Part shown: piece by piece, positions 48,641 through 56,818 of the stretch
Numbering within the stretch: position 1 is the stretch's first letter
How the letters are laid out: each line of letters starts with the position of its first letter
NCBI GenBank assembly: GCA_050943735.1
Contig: JBMNPT010000008.1
Coordinates: forward strand, 50,855 to 114,854
DNA from: JBMNPT01 sp050943735
GTDB lineage: Bacteria; Bacillota; Clostridia; Oscillospirales; RGIG577
Length of the DNA stretch: 64,000 bases
Direction: 5' to 3'
Notes under the pieces: model-generated
What the model was told of the DNA's origin: nothing
What the model saw: the letters and a program-made list of their open reading frames with translations, nothing else
Databases searched by the model: none
Translations under genes and position numbers: made by a program

Positions 48641-48723
48641 TTCATTTTCACATTTTTCTTACTATTTGCCAGTTATCAGCTAGGCCAATCATTACATTTG
48701 TACAAAATATGAACACTGGTATG

Positions 48724-49428
48724 TTACATATCTGTCCGCCGCAGATGGGCTGCCATGCCCCGGTATGTGTCATCCACATGTTCCTGCATAATGTGAAACA
48801 TGGCCTCTCCATCCCGCCGTCGAGCCGCTTCCAGCAGTTTACCGTGGTAATACAAGCCGTTTTCCCAGCCACGCACCTCTATGATTCGCTGCATGGCCGC
48901 CCCCAACACTTCGCCCACCAGACTGTTGGTGGCGATGAGCAGAGAATTGCGGGTCATGCGGGACAGGGCCAAATGGAATTCCAAATCCACCTTGCCAAAG
49001 GCGGCATGATCCTCTTTGACCGCCTGCATCTGGCGGTACATGTGCTCCAGCTGATCCACATCTTCTTCAGTCATACGGGCCGCTGCCAGCTGTGCAGTTT
49101 TAGGCTCAATGGTCTGACGAAATTCCAAGGCTTCCAGCAGCGACCGCTGCCCCAGATACACCACCGGCAGCAGACCATTCACATAGTCGCCTGCCTGAGG
49201 CTGCCGCACAAAGGAGCCTTCACCCAACCGGGTTTCCACCAAGCCCCAGGCATACAGCTGCTGCAAGGCCTGGCGCACCGTTACCCGGCTCACGCCAAAG
49301 CCGTCGGCCAGTTCTTTTTCGGAAGGCAGCCGATCGCCCGGAGCCCATTCTCCGTCTGCCAACATGCGTTTCATCTGTGACAGAACCTGATCGCTCACAT
49401 TGGCCCGCTTAATTCGCCGTATTTCCAT
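48724..49428 (-). CDS. GntR/FadR-family transcriptional regulator
   Basis: 234 residues. Winged helix: LPSEKELADGFGVSRVTVRQ, ALQQLYAWGLVETRLGEGSF. FCD domain with FRQTIEPKTAQLAAARMTEE, and DLEFHLALSRMTRNSLL. ATG 49428 begins MEIRRIKRAN after a G-rich stretch; the ribosome site is poor, so translation may be coupled to the SDR gene, whose stop is 45 nt upstream. Situated between the KduD-like gene and the TRAP 1 operon; likely senses a uronate or ketodeoxy acid and controls both. Confidence 0.92.
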   Translation of the reverse strand: MEIRRIKRANVSDQVLSQMKRMLADGEWAPGDRLPSEKELADGFGVSRVTVRQALQQLYAWGLVETRLGEGSFVRQPQAGDYVNGLLPVVYLGQRSLLEALEFRQTIEPKTAQLAAARMTEEDVDQLEHMYRQMQAVKEDHAAFGKVDLEFHLALSRMTRNSLLIATNSLVGEVLGAAMQRIIEVRGWENGLYYHGKLLEAARRRDGEAMFHIMQEHVDDTYRGMAAHLRRTDM

Positions 49429-49473
49429 GATTCCCCCCGTATTTTGCGGGGCAGCACGCCAACCGCGCAATTC

Positions 49474-50295
49474 TCAATACTTGCTCTCGTATTTGGTATC
49501 GTAGTTCCAGGGTGTGCCGCCTGCCAGACAACCACCGTCAATATGTACCATCATACCAGACATATAGCTGGATGCGTCAGATGCCAGCATAATGGCCACA
49601 CCCACAATTTCTTCGGGGGTGCCGGGACGTTCCATGGCAATGCGTTCTTTCAGATATTTGCTGCGAGTGGGATGTTCCCAGGTCACAGTGGTGAGGGGGG
49701 TGAGGATATGTCCGGGGGCAATGGCGTTGGCGCGGATGCCATACTGAGCCCATTCCACAGCCATGGAGCGGGTCAATGCGGTCACAGCGCTCTTGGTGGC
49801 GCCGTACACACTGCAGCCGCCCAGCATACCTACGGAGTTGTGAGAAGCCATATTGATGATGTTGCCGCTGTGGGCCTTCATCATGTGCTTGGCCACTTCC
49901 TGAGACAGGAAATACAGACCCTTCAGATTGATGTTCATGATACGGTCATAGGTTTCCTCTTCCACATCCAAGAAGCCTTCCCGCTTGTTGATGCCAGCGC
50001 AGTTGATGAGTACGTCAATGCGTCCGTAATCGGCAATCACCTGGTCTACGCAGCTCTTGATGGAATCCATCTTGGCCACATTGAGTTCATATCCTTTGGC
50101 CTTATCTCCTGCGTCCCGGATTTCCTGTACCACTTTTTCCAGCCGGTCCATGGCGATGTCGCACAGAACCATGTCACCGCCGGCTCCTGCCAAACCTTTG
50201 GCCAGTACCTCTCCAATGCCGCCGGCTGCGCCGGTGAGTACAATCACCTTGTTTTCCAGCGAAAAGATTTTTTCCAGGTTTTGTCCGATTGACAT
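49474..50295 (-). CDS. SDR-family dehydrogenase, KduD-like
   Basis: 273-residue short-chain NAD(P)-dependent oxidoreductase. Cofactor motif VLTGAAGGIGEVLAKGLAGA; NAG motif LINCAGINKRE; catalytic Ser-Tyr-Lys in NMASHNSVG...YGATKSAVTA; C-terminal IHIDGG-type end (MMVHIDGGCLAGG). Resembles 2-dehydro-3-deoxy-D-gluconate 5-dehydrogenase (KduD) and fructuronate/gluconate SDRs. Transcribed with gntR from a promoter carrying a GntR-like site. KduD function would supply KDG for the kinase-aldolase pair downstream; exact substrate is inferred. Confidence 0.9.
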   Translation of the reverse strand: MSIGQNLEKIFSLENKVIVLTGAAGGIGEVLAKGLAGAGGDMVLCDIAMDRLEKVVQEIRDAGDKAKGYELNVAKMDSIKSCVDQVIADYGRIDVLINCAGINKREGFLDVEEETYDRIMNINLKGLYFLSQEVAKHMMKAHSGNIINMASHNSVGMLGGCSVYGATKSAVTALTRSMAVEWAQYGIRANAIAPGHILTPLTTVTWEHPTRSKYLKERIAMERPGTPEEIVGVAIMLASDASSYMSGMMVHIDGGCLAGGTPWNYDTKYESKY

Positions 50296-50319
50296 GTCAA
50301 ATCATCCCTTCTGCATAAA

Positions 50320-50393
50320 ATCATATGATGTATAGTGTCTACTTGTATGACAACTATCTGTTATTATTATACAACTGGCAAAATCAAAGTCAA
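50320..50393 (-). promoter_or_regulatory. Promoter of SDR-gntR operon with GntR-like operator
   Basis: TTGACT (50388-50393), 16-bp spacer, TATAAT (50366-50371). Operator candidate TTGTATGACAA (50343-50353), an inverted repeat TTGT-N3-ACAA typical of FadR-class GntR proteins, at about +6 to +16; plus the perfect palindrome ATCATATGAT (50320-50329) further into the leader. Confidence 0.8.
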
Positions 50394-50483
50394 GATTTTT
50401 TTGTGCTTTTGGCCATTTGCCCAGAATGGCCTCTCTATTTTTTTCACTTTTGCCACTTGTTTTTTTCATCTTATCCTTTGCAT

Positions 50484-50517
50484 AAAAAAAGACCTGCCAA
50501 AAAGCAGGTCTTTTTTG
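50484..50517 (-). terminator. Terminator of GarR-like gene
   Basis: AAGACCTGC / GCAGGTCTT hairpin with T7 on the minus strand. Confidence 0.9.
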
Positions 50518-50526
50518 TAAGAGCAA

Positions 50527-51411
50527 TTACTTGCCAATCTTTTCGCCAGAAACCTTGGCGTAGTACTTGGCCAGAGCGCTGTGGTCGTCCATGCCGCAGC
50601 CGTCGGCGTGCAGAGTCTGGAACATTTCCATTACAGCAGCGGTCAGAGGCAGGGGAGAACCCACACCGTGGCCAGTTTCCAGAGCATTGTTCAGGTCCTT
50701 GATGTGCAGGTCGATCTTGAAACCGGGCTTGAAGTTGCCGTCCAGGATCATGGGAGCCTTGGCGTTCATAACGGTAGAACCAGCCAGACCGCCCTTGATG
50801 GCTTCGAATACCAGCTGGGGATCCACACCAGCCTTCTTGGCCAGCATCATAGCTTCGGCCAGAGCGGCGATGTTCACAGCCACGATTACCTGGTTGGCCA
50901 GCTTGGTGGTGTTGCCGGCACCGATGGCACCGCAGTACACAGCGCTGCCGCCCATTACCATCAGCATGTCGTATACTTCGTCAAATACAGCCTTGTCGCC
51001 GCCTACCATGATGGACAGAGTGCCATCGATGGCCTTGGGTTCGCCGCCGGATACGGGAGCGTCAATCATCTTTACGCCCTTAGCAGCGCAAGCCTTCTCC
51101 ACTTCCTGAGAAGCCAGCGGAGCGATGGAGCTCATATCCACCAGAATGGTGCCTTCCTTGGCGCCTTCCAGCACACCGTTCTCGCCCATTACAACGGTCT
51201 TAACGTGGGGGGAGTTGGGCAGCATGGTGATAATCACAGGGCACTGAGAAGCAACGTCCTTGGCAGAGGTGCCAGCCTTGGCGCCAGCGGCCACTACGTT
51301 GTCCACATTGTCCTTGATCACATCATAAACTACCAGCTCATGGCCGGCCTTCAGCAGGTTCTTCGCCATGGGCTTACCCATGATGCCCAGTCCGATAAAT
51401 CCGATCTTCAT
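50527..51411 (-). CDS. Beta-hydroxyacid dehydrogenase, 2-hydroxy-3-oxopropionate reductase-like (GarR)
   Basis: 294 residues. Rossmann motif IGFIGLGIMGKPMAKNLLKA; substrate loop DAPVSGGEPKAIDGTLSIMV; catalytic Lys in GAGNTTKLANQVIVA; C-terminal helical domain with KDLNNALETG. Closest in pattern to tartronate-semialdehyde reductases (GarR/GlxR) that make glycerate, for example in glucarate/galactarate or glyoxylate use. ATG 51411 with AAAGGA upstream. Monocistronic, divergent from the transaldolase-like gene. 3-hydroxyisobutyrate-type substrates are not excluded. Confidence 0.9.
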   Translation of the reverse strand: MKIGFIGLGIMGKPMAKNLLKAGHELVVYDVIKDNVDNVVAAGAKAGTSAKDVASQCPVIITMLPNSPHVKTVVMGENGVLEGAKEGTILVDMSSIAPLASQEVEKACAAKGVKMIDAPVSGGEPKAIDGTLSIMVGGDKAVFDEVYDMLMVMGGSAVYCGAIGAGNTTKLANQVIVAVNIAALAEAMMLAKKAGVDPQLVFEAIKGGLAGSTVMNAKAPMILDGNFKPGFKIDLHIKDLNNALETGHGVGSPLPLTAAVMEMFQTLHADGCGMDDHSALAKYYAKVSGEKIGK

Positions 51412-51499
51412 TGTCAACTACTTCCTTTCGCTGTAGTACTGTTGGCTACCTCGCACACGCGGGCAGAAATCACCTTTTATCAGTGGTGACCCTACTTAA

Positions 51500-51527
51500 A
51501 TTATAGCGGCCCTGTCCATTTAGTCAA
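51500..51527 (-). promoter_or_regulatory. GarR-like gene promoter
   Basis: TTGACT (51522-51527), 16-bp spacer, TATAAT (51500-51505). Confidence 0.85.
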
Positions 51528-51720
51528 TCCCATTTTTTCCATTTTGGCACATCAAACAAGGATTTATTTGATTTATCGTTATACTGCCCAACCTTTTTTT
51601 ATTTGCCTTCTATAAATGAAATAAAACCAACACACCTCTCCCCTCAGGCATATCTTTGTGGCTTTCCCACAAAAAAAATATTATTTTTTCGTCTCTCAAT
51701 TTTTCTTTTTTTCATTTACC
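51528..51720. other. AT-rich intergenic stretch with no recognised gene
   Basis: Part of the roughly 400-bp divergent region between the GarR-like and transaldolase-like genes. It is strongly AT-rich, with T-runs and the hairpin GTGG-CTTTC-CCAC (51658-51670), and may be an upstream promoter element for the strong transaldolase promoter. No open frame or operator was recognised. Confidence 0.5.
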
Positions 51721-51723
51721 CCC

Positions 51724-51770
51724 TTGACAACCCTATTGCTTCGTGCTACAATTGATTTAACGTTAAATCA
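51724..51770 (+). promoter_or_regulatory. Transaldolase-like gene promoter and LacI operator
   Basis: TTGACA (51724-51729), 17-bp spacer, TACAAT (51747-51752), followed at once by the perfect 18-bp palindrome TGATTTAACGTTAAATCA (51753-51770), which covers the transcription start. The same element occurs before the LacI gene at 53016. Confidence 0.92.
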
Positions 51771-51809
51771 TAAACCATTTCATTCAATCAAAAGAAAGGT
51801 GAATGCATC

Positions 51810-52850
51810 ATGAAAAACGAATACTTGAGCTGGATGGCTGCCAACACCCCCACACAGTACTGCAACGACGACGCTCTGATGCCCGACATCGAAGCTGCTC
51901 TGGAATCCGGTGCTGTTGGTTGTACTTCCAACCCTCCCCTGTCTTATGAAGCTCTGACCACCACTCCCGAGCTGATGGCTGAGGATGTTGCCAAGATCGA
52001 AAAAGGTCTGGATCCCGATGAAAACGCTCTGCAGCACATGATGTGCGTAGTAAAGATGATCAGCAAGAAGCTGATGCCCCTGTACGAGAAGACCAATGGC
52101 CAGTACGGCTACGTTCGTGCACAGGTACAGCCCAAGGCTTCTGACAATGTAGAAGCTATGCTGGATCAGGGCAAGAGACTGGCTGCCATTGCCAAGAACG
52201 TAATGATCAAGATCCCCGGCACCAAGGCTGGCCTGGTGGTTCTGGAAGAACTGGCTGCTCTGGGCATTCCCACCAACCCCACCGTGTGCACCACCGTTCC
52301 CCAGATGATCGCTGTGGCAGAAGCTTATGAGAGAGGCGCCGCCAGAGCCAAGGCTGCTGGCCTGAAGCCCGCTAAGTCCACTGCCGCTATGGTTATGGGC
52401 AGACTGCAGGACTACCTGACTGGTCTGAACGAAGAGAGAAAGCTGGGCCTGACCAAGGAAGAACTGGACTGGGCTGCTCTGGCTTGCTGCAAGCGCGCTT
52501 GCAAGATCTATGACGAAAAGGGTTACAACTCTATGGTAATGCCCGCTGCTTTCCGTGCTCCCATGCAGGTAGAACAGCTGGTTGGCTGCAAGTGCGAAAT
52601 GACCATTCACCCCAAGGTACAGAAGCAGGTTGCAGAAGCTGACGCTGCCGGCACCATCAAGAGAGAAGCTGGCTACGACAAGCCCATCAACATGGAAGCT
52701 GTAGAAAAGGTTATGAAGCTGATCCCCGAATACGCTGGCGCTTACGAGCCCGACGGCCTGACTGTTGATCAGTTTGACACCTACGGTGCTGTAATGCTGA
52801 CTCTGGACGGTTTTGACAAGACCGGCTGGCAGAAGCTGCGCACTCTGTAA
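51810..52850 (+). CDS. Transaldolase-family protein
   Basis: 346-residue TIM-barrel enzyme. Family marks are AVGCTSNPPLSYEAL near residue 35 (compare G-x-T-T/S-N-P in transaldolases) and the Schiff-base Lys in VMIKIPGTKAGLVVLEEL near residue 133, followed by GIPTNPTVCTTVPQ. Longer than the small fructose-6-phosphate aldolase group (about 220) and diverged from classic TalB. Codon use (GCT, AGA, GTA) differs from most neighbours and suggests very high expression. Controlled by a consensus promoter with a LacI operator. Substrate unknown: an aldolase or transaldolase for a sugar phosphate is likely. Confidence 0.85.
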   Translation: MKNEYLSWMAANTPTQYCNDDALMPDIEAALESGAVGCTSNPPLSYEALTTTPELMAEDVAKIEKGLDPDENALQHMMCVVKMISKKLMPLYEKTNGQYGYVRAQVQPKASDNVEAMLDQGKRLAAIAKNVMIKIPGTKAGLVVLEELAALGIPTNPTVCTTVPQMIAVAEAYERGAARAKAAGLKPAKSTAAMVMGRLQDYLTGLNEERKLGLTKEELDWAALACCKRACKIYDEKGYNSMVMPAAFRAPMQVEQLVGCKCEMTIHPKVQKQVAEADAAGTIKREAGYDKPINMEAVEKVMKLIPEYAGAYEPDGLTVDQFDTYGAVMLTLDGFDKTGWQKLRTL

Positions 52851-52895
52851 TTTGACAATTTCTGCATCTCTATCTCTACATATTCTATACAGAGC

Positions 52896-52927
52896 AATCC
52901 CTCCGCAATCGCGGGGGGATTTGCTTT
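52896..52927 (+). terminator. Terminator of transaldolase-like gene
   Basis: AATCCCTCCGC-AATC-GCGGGGGGATT hairpin followed by TGCTTTT. Confidence 0.8.
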
Positions 52928-52946
52928 TCCCTTCCCCTGCCCGGTC

Positions 52947-52993
52947 TGGACATTCCCCCCCGGGTGTGTTACAATAGATTTAACGTTAATCCA
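52947..52993 (+). promoter_or_regulatory. lacI promoter and operator (autoregulatory)
   Basis: TGGACA (52947-52952), 17-bp spacer, TACAAT (52970-52975). Immediately downstream is AGATTTAACGTTAATCCA (52976-52993), which matches the palindrome before the transaldolase-like gene at most positions and in the same place relative to the -10. Confidence 0.88.
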
Positions 52994-53015
52994 CATAGAA
53001 AGGCAGGCCATTTTC

Positions 53016-54020
53016 ATGCAGAAGAAACGCGTGACCATCAAAGATGTGGCGCGGGAAGCGGGCGTTTCCGCCATGGCGGTATCCCAGGCGCTGAACCATC
53101 GGGGCCGGCTGTCTGCCGAAACCCGGGAACGCATTTTGCAGGTGGCCGATTCTCTGGGATATGTACCCAACAACATTGCCAAAAGTCTGCGGGTCAGCGA
53201 AACCCGAACCATTGGTGTGGTGGTATCGGATTGCTCTCAGATCCTCATGGCCAAAATTCTCAAAGGCATTGAGGATGTGGCCTCCCACCATGGATACAGC
53301 GTCATCATTTCCAATACCAACGCGGATAAAGAAGCGGAACGGCAGTCCATCGCCACACTGATGAACCAGCGCATTGACGGGCTGATTCTCACCGCACCGC
53401 TGAACACCTCCCTGGAGGACATGCAGACCCTGCGCAATTTTGGGATTCCCTTTGTGATTCTCATGCGGCGGACCACCGCCGATTTTGTGGATTTCATCAC
53501 CAACGACAACATTGCGGGCGGCTATGAAATCGCACGCCATCTGCTGGAAAAAGAAGTACGGCCGCTGAAATTCATCGCACTGCCCTCTTATTCCACCAGT
53601 GGTGTAGAGCGTATGCAGGGATACCAAAAGGCCATGAAAGAATTTGGGGTACCCATGAAAAAAGAGGATGTCCTCAGCTCACGCCCCTATATTGAGGATG
53701 GATTTGCCGCCATGAACCGGCTGCTGGACAAGGGAATGACCAGTGGAGCGGTGTGCTGTGGCAGTGACCTCATCGCCATTGGCGCCATTGATGCCATTTT
53801 GAAACGGGGACTTCGGGTTCCGGAGGACATTCAGGTCAGCGGATACGATGACATTGATTTTCTGGATTATTTCCGTATTCCGCTCACCACCATGCGCCAG
53901 CCTCAATATGAAATCGGCCAGACAGGCGCCAATATTCTCATTGAAAAATTGCAAAATCCCTCTGCGCCCATCAAGCAGATCATTTTGAAAAGTCAACTGA
54001 TTGTACGGGAATCCTGCTGA
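53016..54020 (+). CDS. LacI-family transcriptional regulator
   Basis: 334 residues. HTH: TIKDVAREAGVSAMAVSQAL, then SAETRERILQVADSLGYVPN and hinge NIAKSLRVSETRTIGVV. Effector domain with IDGLILTAPLNTSLEDMQ, GGYEIARHLLEKEV, and VCCGSDLIAIGAIDAILKRG. AAAGG before ATG. Its promoter and that of the transaldolase-like gene carry the same palindrome, so it most likely represses both; effector unknown. Confidence 0.94.
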   Translation: MQKKRVTIKDVAREAGVSAMAVSQALNHRGRLSAETRERILQVADSLGYVPNNIAKSLRVSETRTIGVVVSDCSQILMAKILKGIEDVASHHGYSVIISNTNADKEAERQSIATLMNQRIDGLILTAPLNTSLEDMQTLRNFGIPFVILMRRTTADFVDFITNDNIAGGYEIARHLLEKEVRPLKFIALPSYSTSGVERMQGYQKAMKEFGVPMKKEDVLSSRPYIEDGFAAMNRLLDKGMTSGAVCCGSDLIAIGAIDAILKRGLRVPEDIQVSGYDDIDFLDYFRIPLTTMRQPQYEIGQTGANILIEKLQNPSAPIKQIILKSQLIVRESC

Positions 54021-54021
54021 A

Positions 54022-54059
54022 AAACACCGTTCTTCTATAAAAGAAGAACGGTGTTTTTG
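54022..54059 (+). terminator. lacI terminator
   Basis: AAACACCGTTCTTC / GAAGAACGGTGTTT hairpin with T5, 2 nt after the stop. Confidence 0.9.
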
Positions 54060-54067
54060 ATTGCACA

Positions 54068-54102
54068 AAAAAACAGCAGCCAGAAATCTGGCTGCTGTTT
54101 TA
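54068..54102 (-). terminator. Terminator of TRAP 2-larA operon
   Basis: AAACAGCAGCCAGA / TCTGGCTGCTGTTT hairpin with T7 on the minus strand, just after the LarA-like gene. Confidence 0.9.
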
Positions 54103-54113
54103 TGTAGACTATC

Positions 54114-55412
54114 TTATCTCACTCTGGGTTCGATGTCGGTCAAGTTGCCGTTTTCATCAAAGGGCAGATACTCAGGCTCGCTCTCAATCACGAACCGGGG
54201 ATCGTTCTTCACCTCATCGTAGTAAGCTTCAGACAGCATAATGTGCTGTACATGCAGGCTGTTGGGGATACGCACGATACGAGGATTCTCCTTGTCGATC
54301 TCAATACAGGTCCGCACGCAGATCTGAATGGCTTCCTTGTCGTTGTCCATTACACAGGGAATCCGGGCGCCGTCCAGCACAGTGCAAGTGATGGAGTTCA
54401 CATACATCTGATCCAGATCCAGCTGCTTGTACACACGCTGGGTGGTGGCATTGCTCATACCTACGCCGATGCCGTTGCCGTGGGTTTCAGGAGCCAGATC
54501 CAGCACACACACTCTCTGGGACTTGATACCGCCGGTCTTATAGGGAGTACAGAAGGTACCAGTGATGTTGGGGTCCATACCGTCGCCGCTGAAGATCTTA
54601 CCGATCTCGTCCACCACCAGCACGTCGCACTGGCCTACCAGCAGGCTGGGCATGTAGCCAAAGGCCTCCTGCAGCAGGGGGGGTTCTTTTTCTTCCACTT
54701 CATCGTGGTTGATAGCCACGATCTTGCAGGTTTCGTCAAAGGCGTTTTCCAGAGTGGGAACTGCGAACAGCACGTTGGCATTCTTCAGAATGGCCTTGCC
54801 GAACATGGGCACATTCTTGGCCATGTTCTTGAAGCCCTGATCGTGGCACTTTTCAGCGCCTGCCTGCTTGGCAATGCCAATGGCCATCATCTTCATGATG
54901 CCACTCTCATAGGGGCCGGTAAATGCAGTATGGGGCTTAATCCGGCAGGAAATGATGATGCCGTCTGCTTCTGCTGCATTCTTGTCAATCTGAACATCTC
55001 TGCCGTCCTCGGTGTAACCGATCACCTTGGTTTCCATGGAAGAGATTACCGGGAAGCCCAAGAATTCCTCTGTCACGCCATAGCTGGTGAGGATGGCTTT
55101 CTGACCTTCCGCAGTGGCACCGCCGTGGCTGCCCATAGCGGGAACCACAAAGGGAAATGCGCCTCTGGACTTGCAGAAGTCGCCGATGGCCTTGGTGGTC
55201 ACAGCCACATTGGCCACGCCGCGGCTGCCAGCAGTGATGGCAATACGCATGCCGGGTTTAATCTGGCTGGCGAACTTTTCCTCAGACAGAAGCTTGTTCA
55301 CAATGCCGGGGATTTCTTCGGCGGTGATAACAGGACGCGGAAATACCTGTTTTACCTTAAAAAACTTAGGCAGTTTCACGTCGCTTACTAACTTGGATGC
55401 AAATCCACTCAT
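54114..55412 (-). CDS. LarA-family nickel-pincer racemase/epimerase homologue (DUF2088)
   Basis: 432 residues. LarA racemases use a nickel-pincer nucleotide held by a Lys and surrounded by His. Equivalent positions are visible: His in CRIKPHTAFTGPYESG, Lys in ESGIMKMMAIG, His in GAEKCHDQG, matching the EPHFFAG-x-GGRK-x-NHS pattern of LarA. N-terminal domain has MRIAITAGSRGVANVAV and MGSHGGATAEGQKAIL. ATG 55412 is preferred over upstream frames; GAGGTGAG precedes it. It ends the TRAP 2 operon, so the substrate is probably the imported hydroxy acid. Known family members act on lactate and other 2-hydroxy acids. Confidence 0.85.
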   Translation of the reverse strand: MSGFASKLVSDVKLPKFFKVKQVFPRPVITAEEIPGIVNKLLSEEKFASQIKPGMRIAITAGSRGVANVAVTTKAIGDFCKSRGAFPFVVPAMGSHGGATAEGQKAILTSYGVTEEFLGFPVISSMETKVIGYTEDGRDVQIDKNAAEADGIIISCRIKPHTAFTGPYESGIMKMMAIGIAKQAGAEKCHDQGFKNMAKNVPMFGKAILKNANVLFAVPTLENAFDETCKIVAINHDEVEEKEPPLLQEAFGYMPSLLVGQCDVLVVDEIGKIFSGDGMDPNITGTFCTPYKTGGIKSQRVCVLDLAPETHGNGIGVGMSNATTQRVYKQLDLDQMYVNSITCTVLDGARIPCVMDNDKEAIQICVRTCIEIDKENPRIVRIPNSLHVQHIMLSEAYYDEVKNDPRFVIESEPEYLPFDENGNLTDIEPRVR

Positions 55413-55456
55413 TTTTCTCACCTCATAATGATCGTATATTGGTTTATACTTGTATG

Positions 55457-55499
55457 CAAAACAACTCTTGCCGGACCAAGCCGGCAAGAGGCTGTTTTG
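55457..55499 (-). terminator. Long intercistronic hairpin between dctM and larA homologue
   Basis: CAAAACA-x-CTCTTGCCGG / CCGGCAAGAG-xx-TGTTTTG, 17 paired bases with a 6-nt loop. T-rich 3' arm but no long T-run after it; could be a partial terminator or mRNA processing/stability element. Confidence 0.65.
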
Positions 55500-55522
55500 T
55501 AGCTATGGAATGAGCCGCGCTG

Positions 55523-56818
55523 TTAATACAGCAAATCGGGCAGGAAAGTAGTGACAGGCGGAACGAAGGTAACCACCAGCAACACGCCCAGCAGCCATAG
55601 ATAGAATGGCACAGAAGCCTTGATGTAGTCTTTAATCTTACACCCTGTTACACCGCAGGACACATACATCAGAGTACCCATAGGCGGAGAAATGGAACCG
55701 ATGGCCATGTTCCAGATTACCATCATAGCAAAGTGGATTTCATTGATGCCATAGTAATCCGCAATGGGTTTGAGCAACGGAATCAACACGATCATGGCGG
55801 CATTGCCTTCCACGAACATACCCACAAACAGCAGGAACAGGTTGATTACGATGAGGAATACATACTTACTGCTGATGACAGAAACCACCATTTCGGTGAA
55901 TGCCTGGGGAACACGTTCCCAAGTCAGAGCCCAAGCAAAACCGGAAGCGGCACCAATGATCAGCATGATGGAAGAGGTGGTGATCACCGTTTCCTTACAG
56001 CCGATAATCAGGGTTTTCAGGTCAATGGTACGGTAGATGGCTACGCCCAAGAAGAGGGTGTATACCACAGCTACAGCACCGCCTTCGCTGGCGGTGAAGA
56101 TGCCCAGACGAATGCCGCCAATGAGCACCACAGGCAGCAACAATGCCCAGATAGCGTCTTTCAAAGAAACCCAGATTTCCTTAAGAGTAGCTCTGCTCTC
56201 TCTGGAAGGCGGATAGTGATTTTTCTTGGCGATGATATTTACCACAATCATCATGGATACACAGCCCAACAGACCCAGACCGATACCGGACATGAAGAGC
56301 TTACCAATGGATACGTTGGCGATACAACCATACAGAATCATGGCAATGCCGGGAGGGATGATAGGAGTCAGCACAGCGGAAGTACCGGTTACCACAGTGG
56401 AGAAATCCTTGGGCATACCAGCTTTTTCCATAGCAGGCACCAACATCTTTGCTTCCATGGCGGCGTCAGCCAGAGAAGAACCAGACAAACCACCCATGAT
56501 GGTGGAAAGTACTACGTTTACCTGTGCCAGGCCGCCAGCCATATGGCCAACGAACACTTCACAGAACTTCATTACACGGTCCGAAACACCCGTGTAGTTC
56601 ATAAATACACCGGCACCCACAAAGAATGGGATAGCCAGCAGGGGGATGGATTCCATACCCGCTACAATACGCTGAATGAACAGTACGTTCTGAACTTCAG
56701 GATTAAAGAGAAAGTACAGCAGAGTTGCACCCATAACGGACGCAAACACCGGTACGTTCAGCATCATAAGCACCAGCATCAGCAGCGCGCCAATACTGAT
56801 CAACTGCAAACCGGTCAT
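55523..56818 (-). CDS. dctM: TRAP transporter 2 large permease (DctM)
   Basis: 431 residues, about 12 helices. Seen: MLMMLNVPVFASVMGATLLY, TIMGGLSGSSLADAAMEAKM, SAVLTPIIPPGIAMILYG, and NMAIGSISPPMGTLMYVSCG. Start overlaps the dctQ stop by 4 bp with AGGAGGG upstream. Diverged from TRAP 1 DctM, so a different substrate is likely. Confidence 0.95.
   Translation of the reverse strand: MTGLQLISIGALLMLVLMMLNVPVFASVMGATLLYFLFNPEVQNVLFIQRIVAGMESIPLLAIPFFVGAGVFMNYTGVSDRVMKFCEVFVGHMAGGLAQVNVVLSTIMGGLSGSSLADAAMEAKMLVPAMEKAGMPKDFSTVVTGTSAVLTPIIPPGIAMILYGCIANVSIGKLFMSGIGLGLLGCVSMMIVVNIIAKKNHYPPSRESRATLKEIWVSLKDAIWALLLPVVLIGGIRLGIFTASEGGAVAVVYTLFLGVAIYRTIDLKTLIIGCKETVITTSSIMLIIGAASGFAWALTWERVPQAFTEMVVSVISSKYVFLIVINLFLLFVGMFVEGNAAMIVLIPLLKPIADYYGINEIHFAMMVIWNMAIGSISPPMGTLMYVSCGVTGCKIKDYIKASVPFYLWLLGVLLVVTFVPPVTTFLPDLLY

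Noticed and set aside
55447..55456. TACTTGTATG as operator of the LarA-like gene
   Set aside because: It overlaps the foot of an intercistronic hairpin inside an operon and has no matching inverted arm; listed only as a weak repeat of the GntR-like element.
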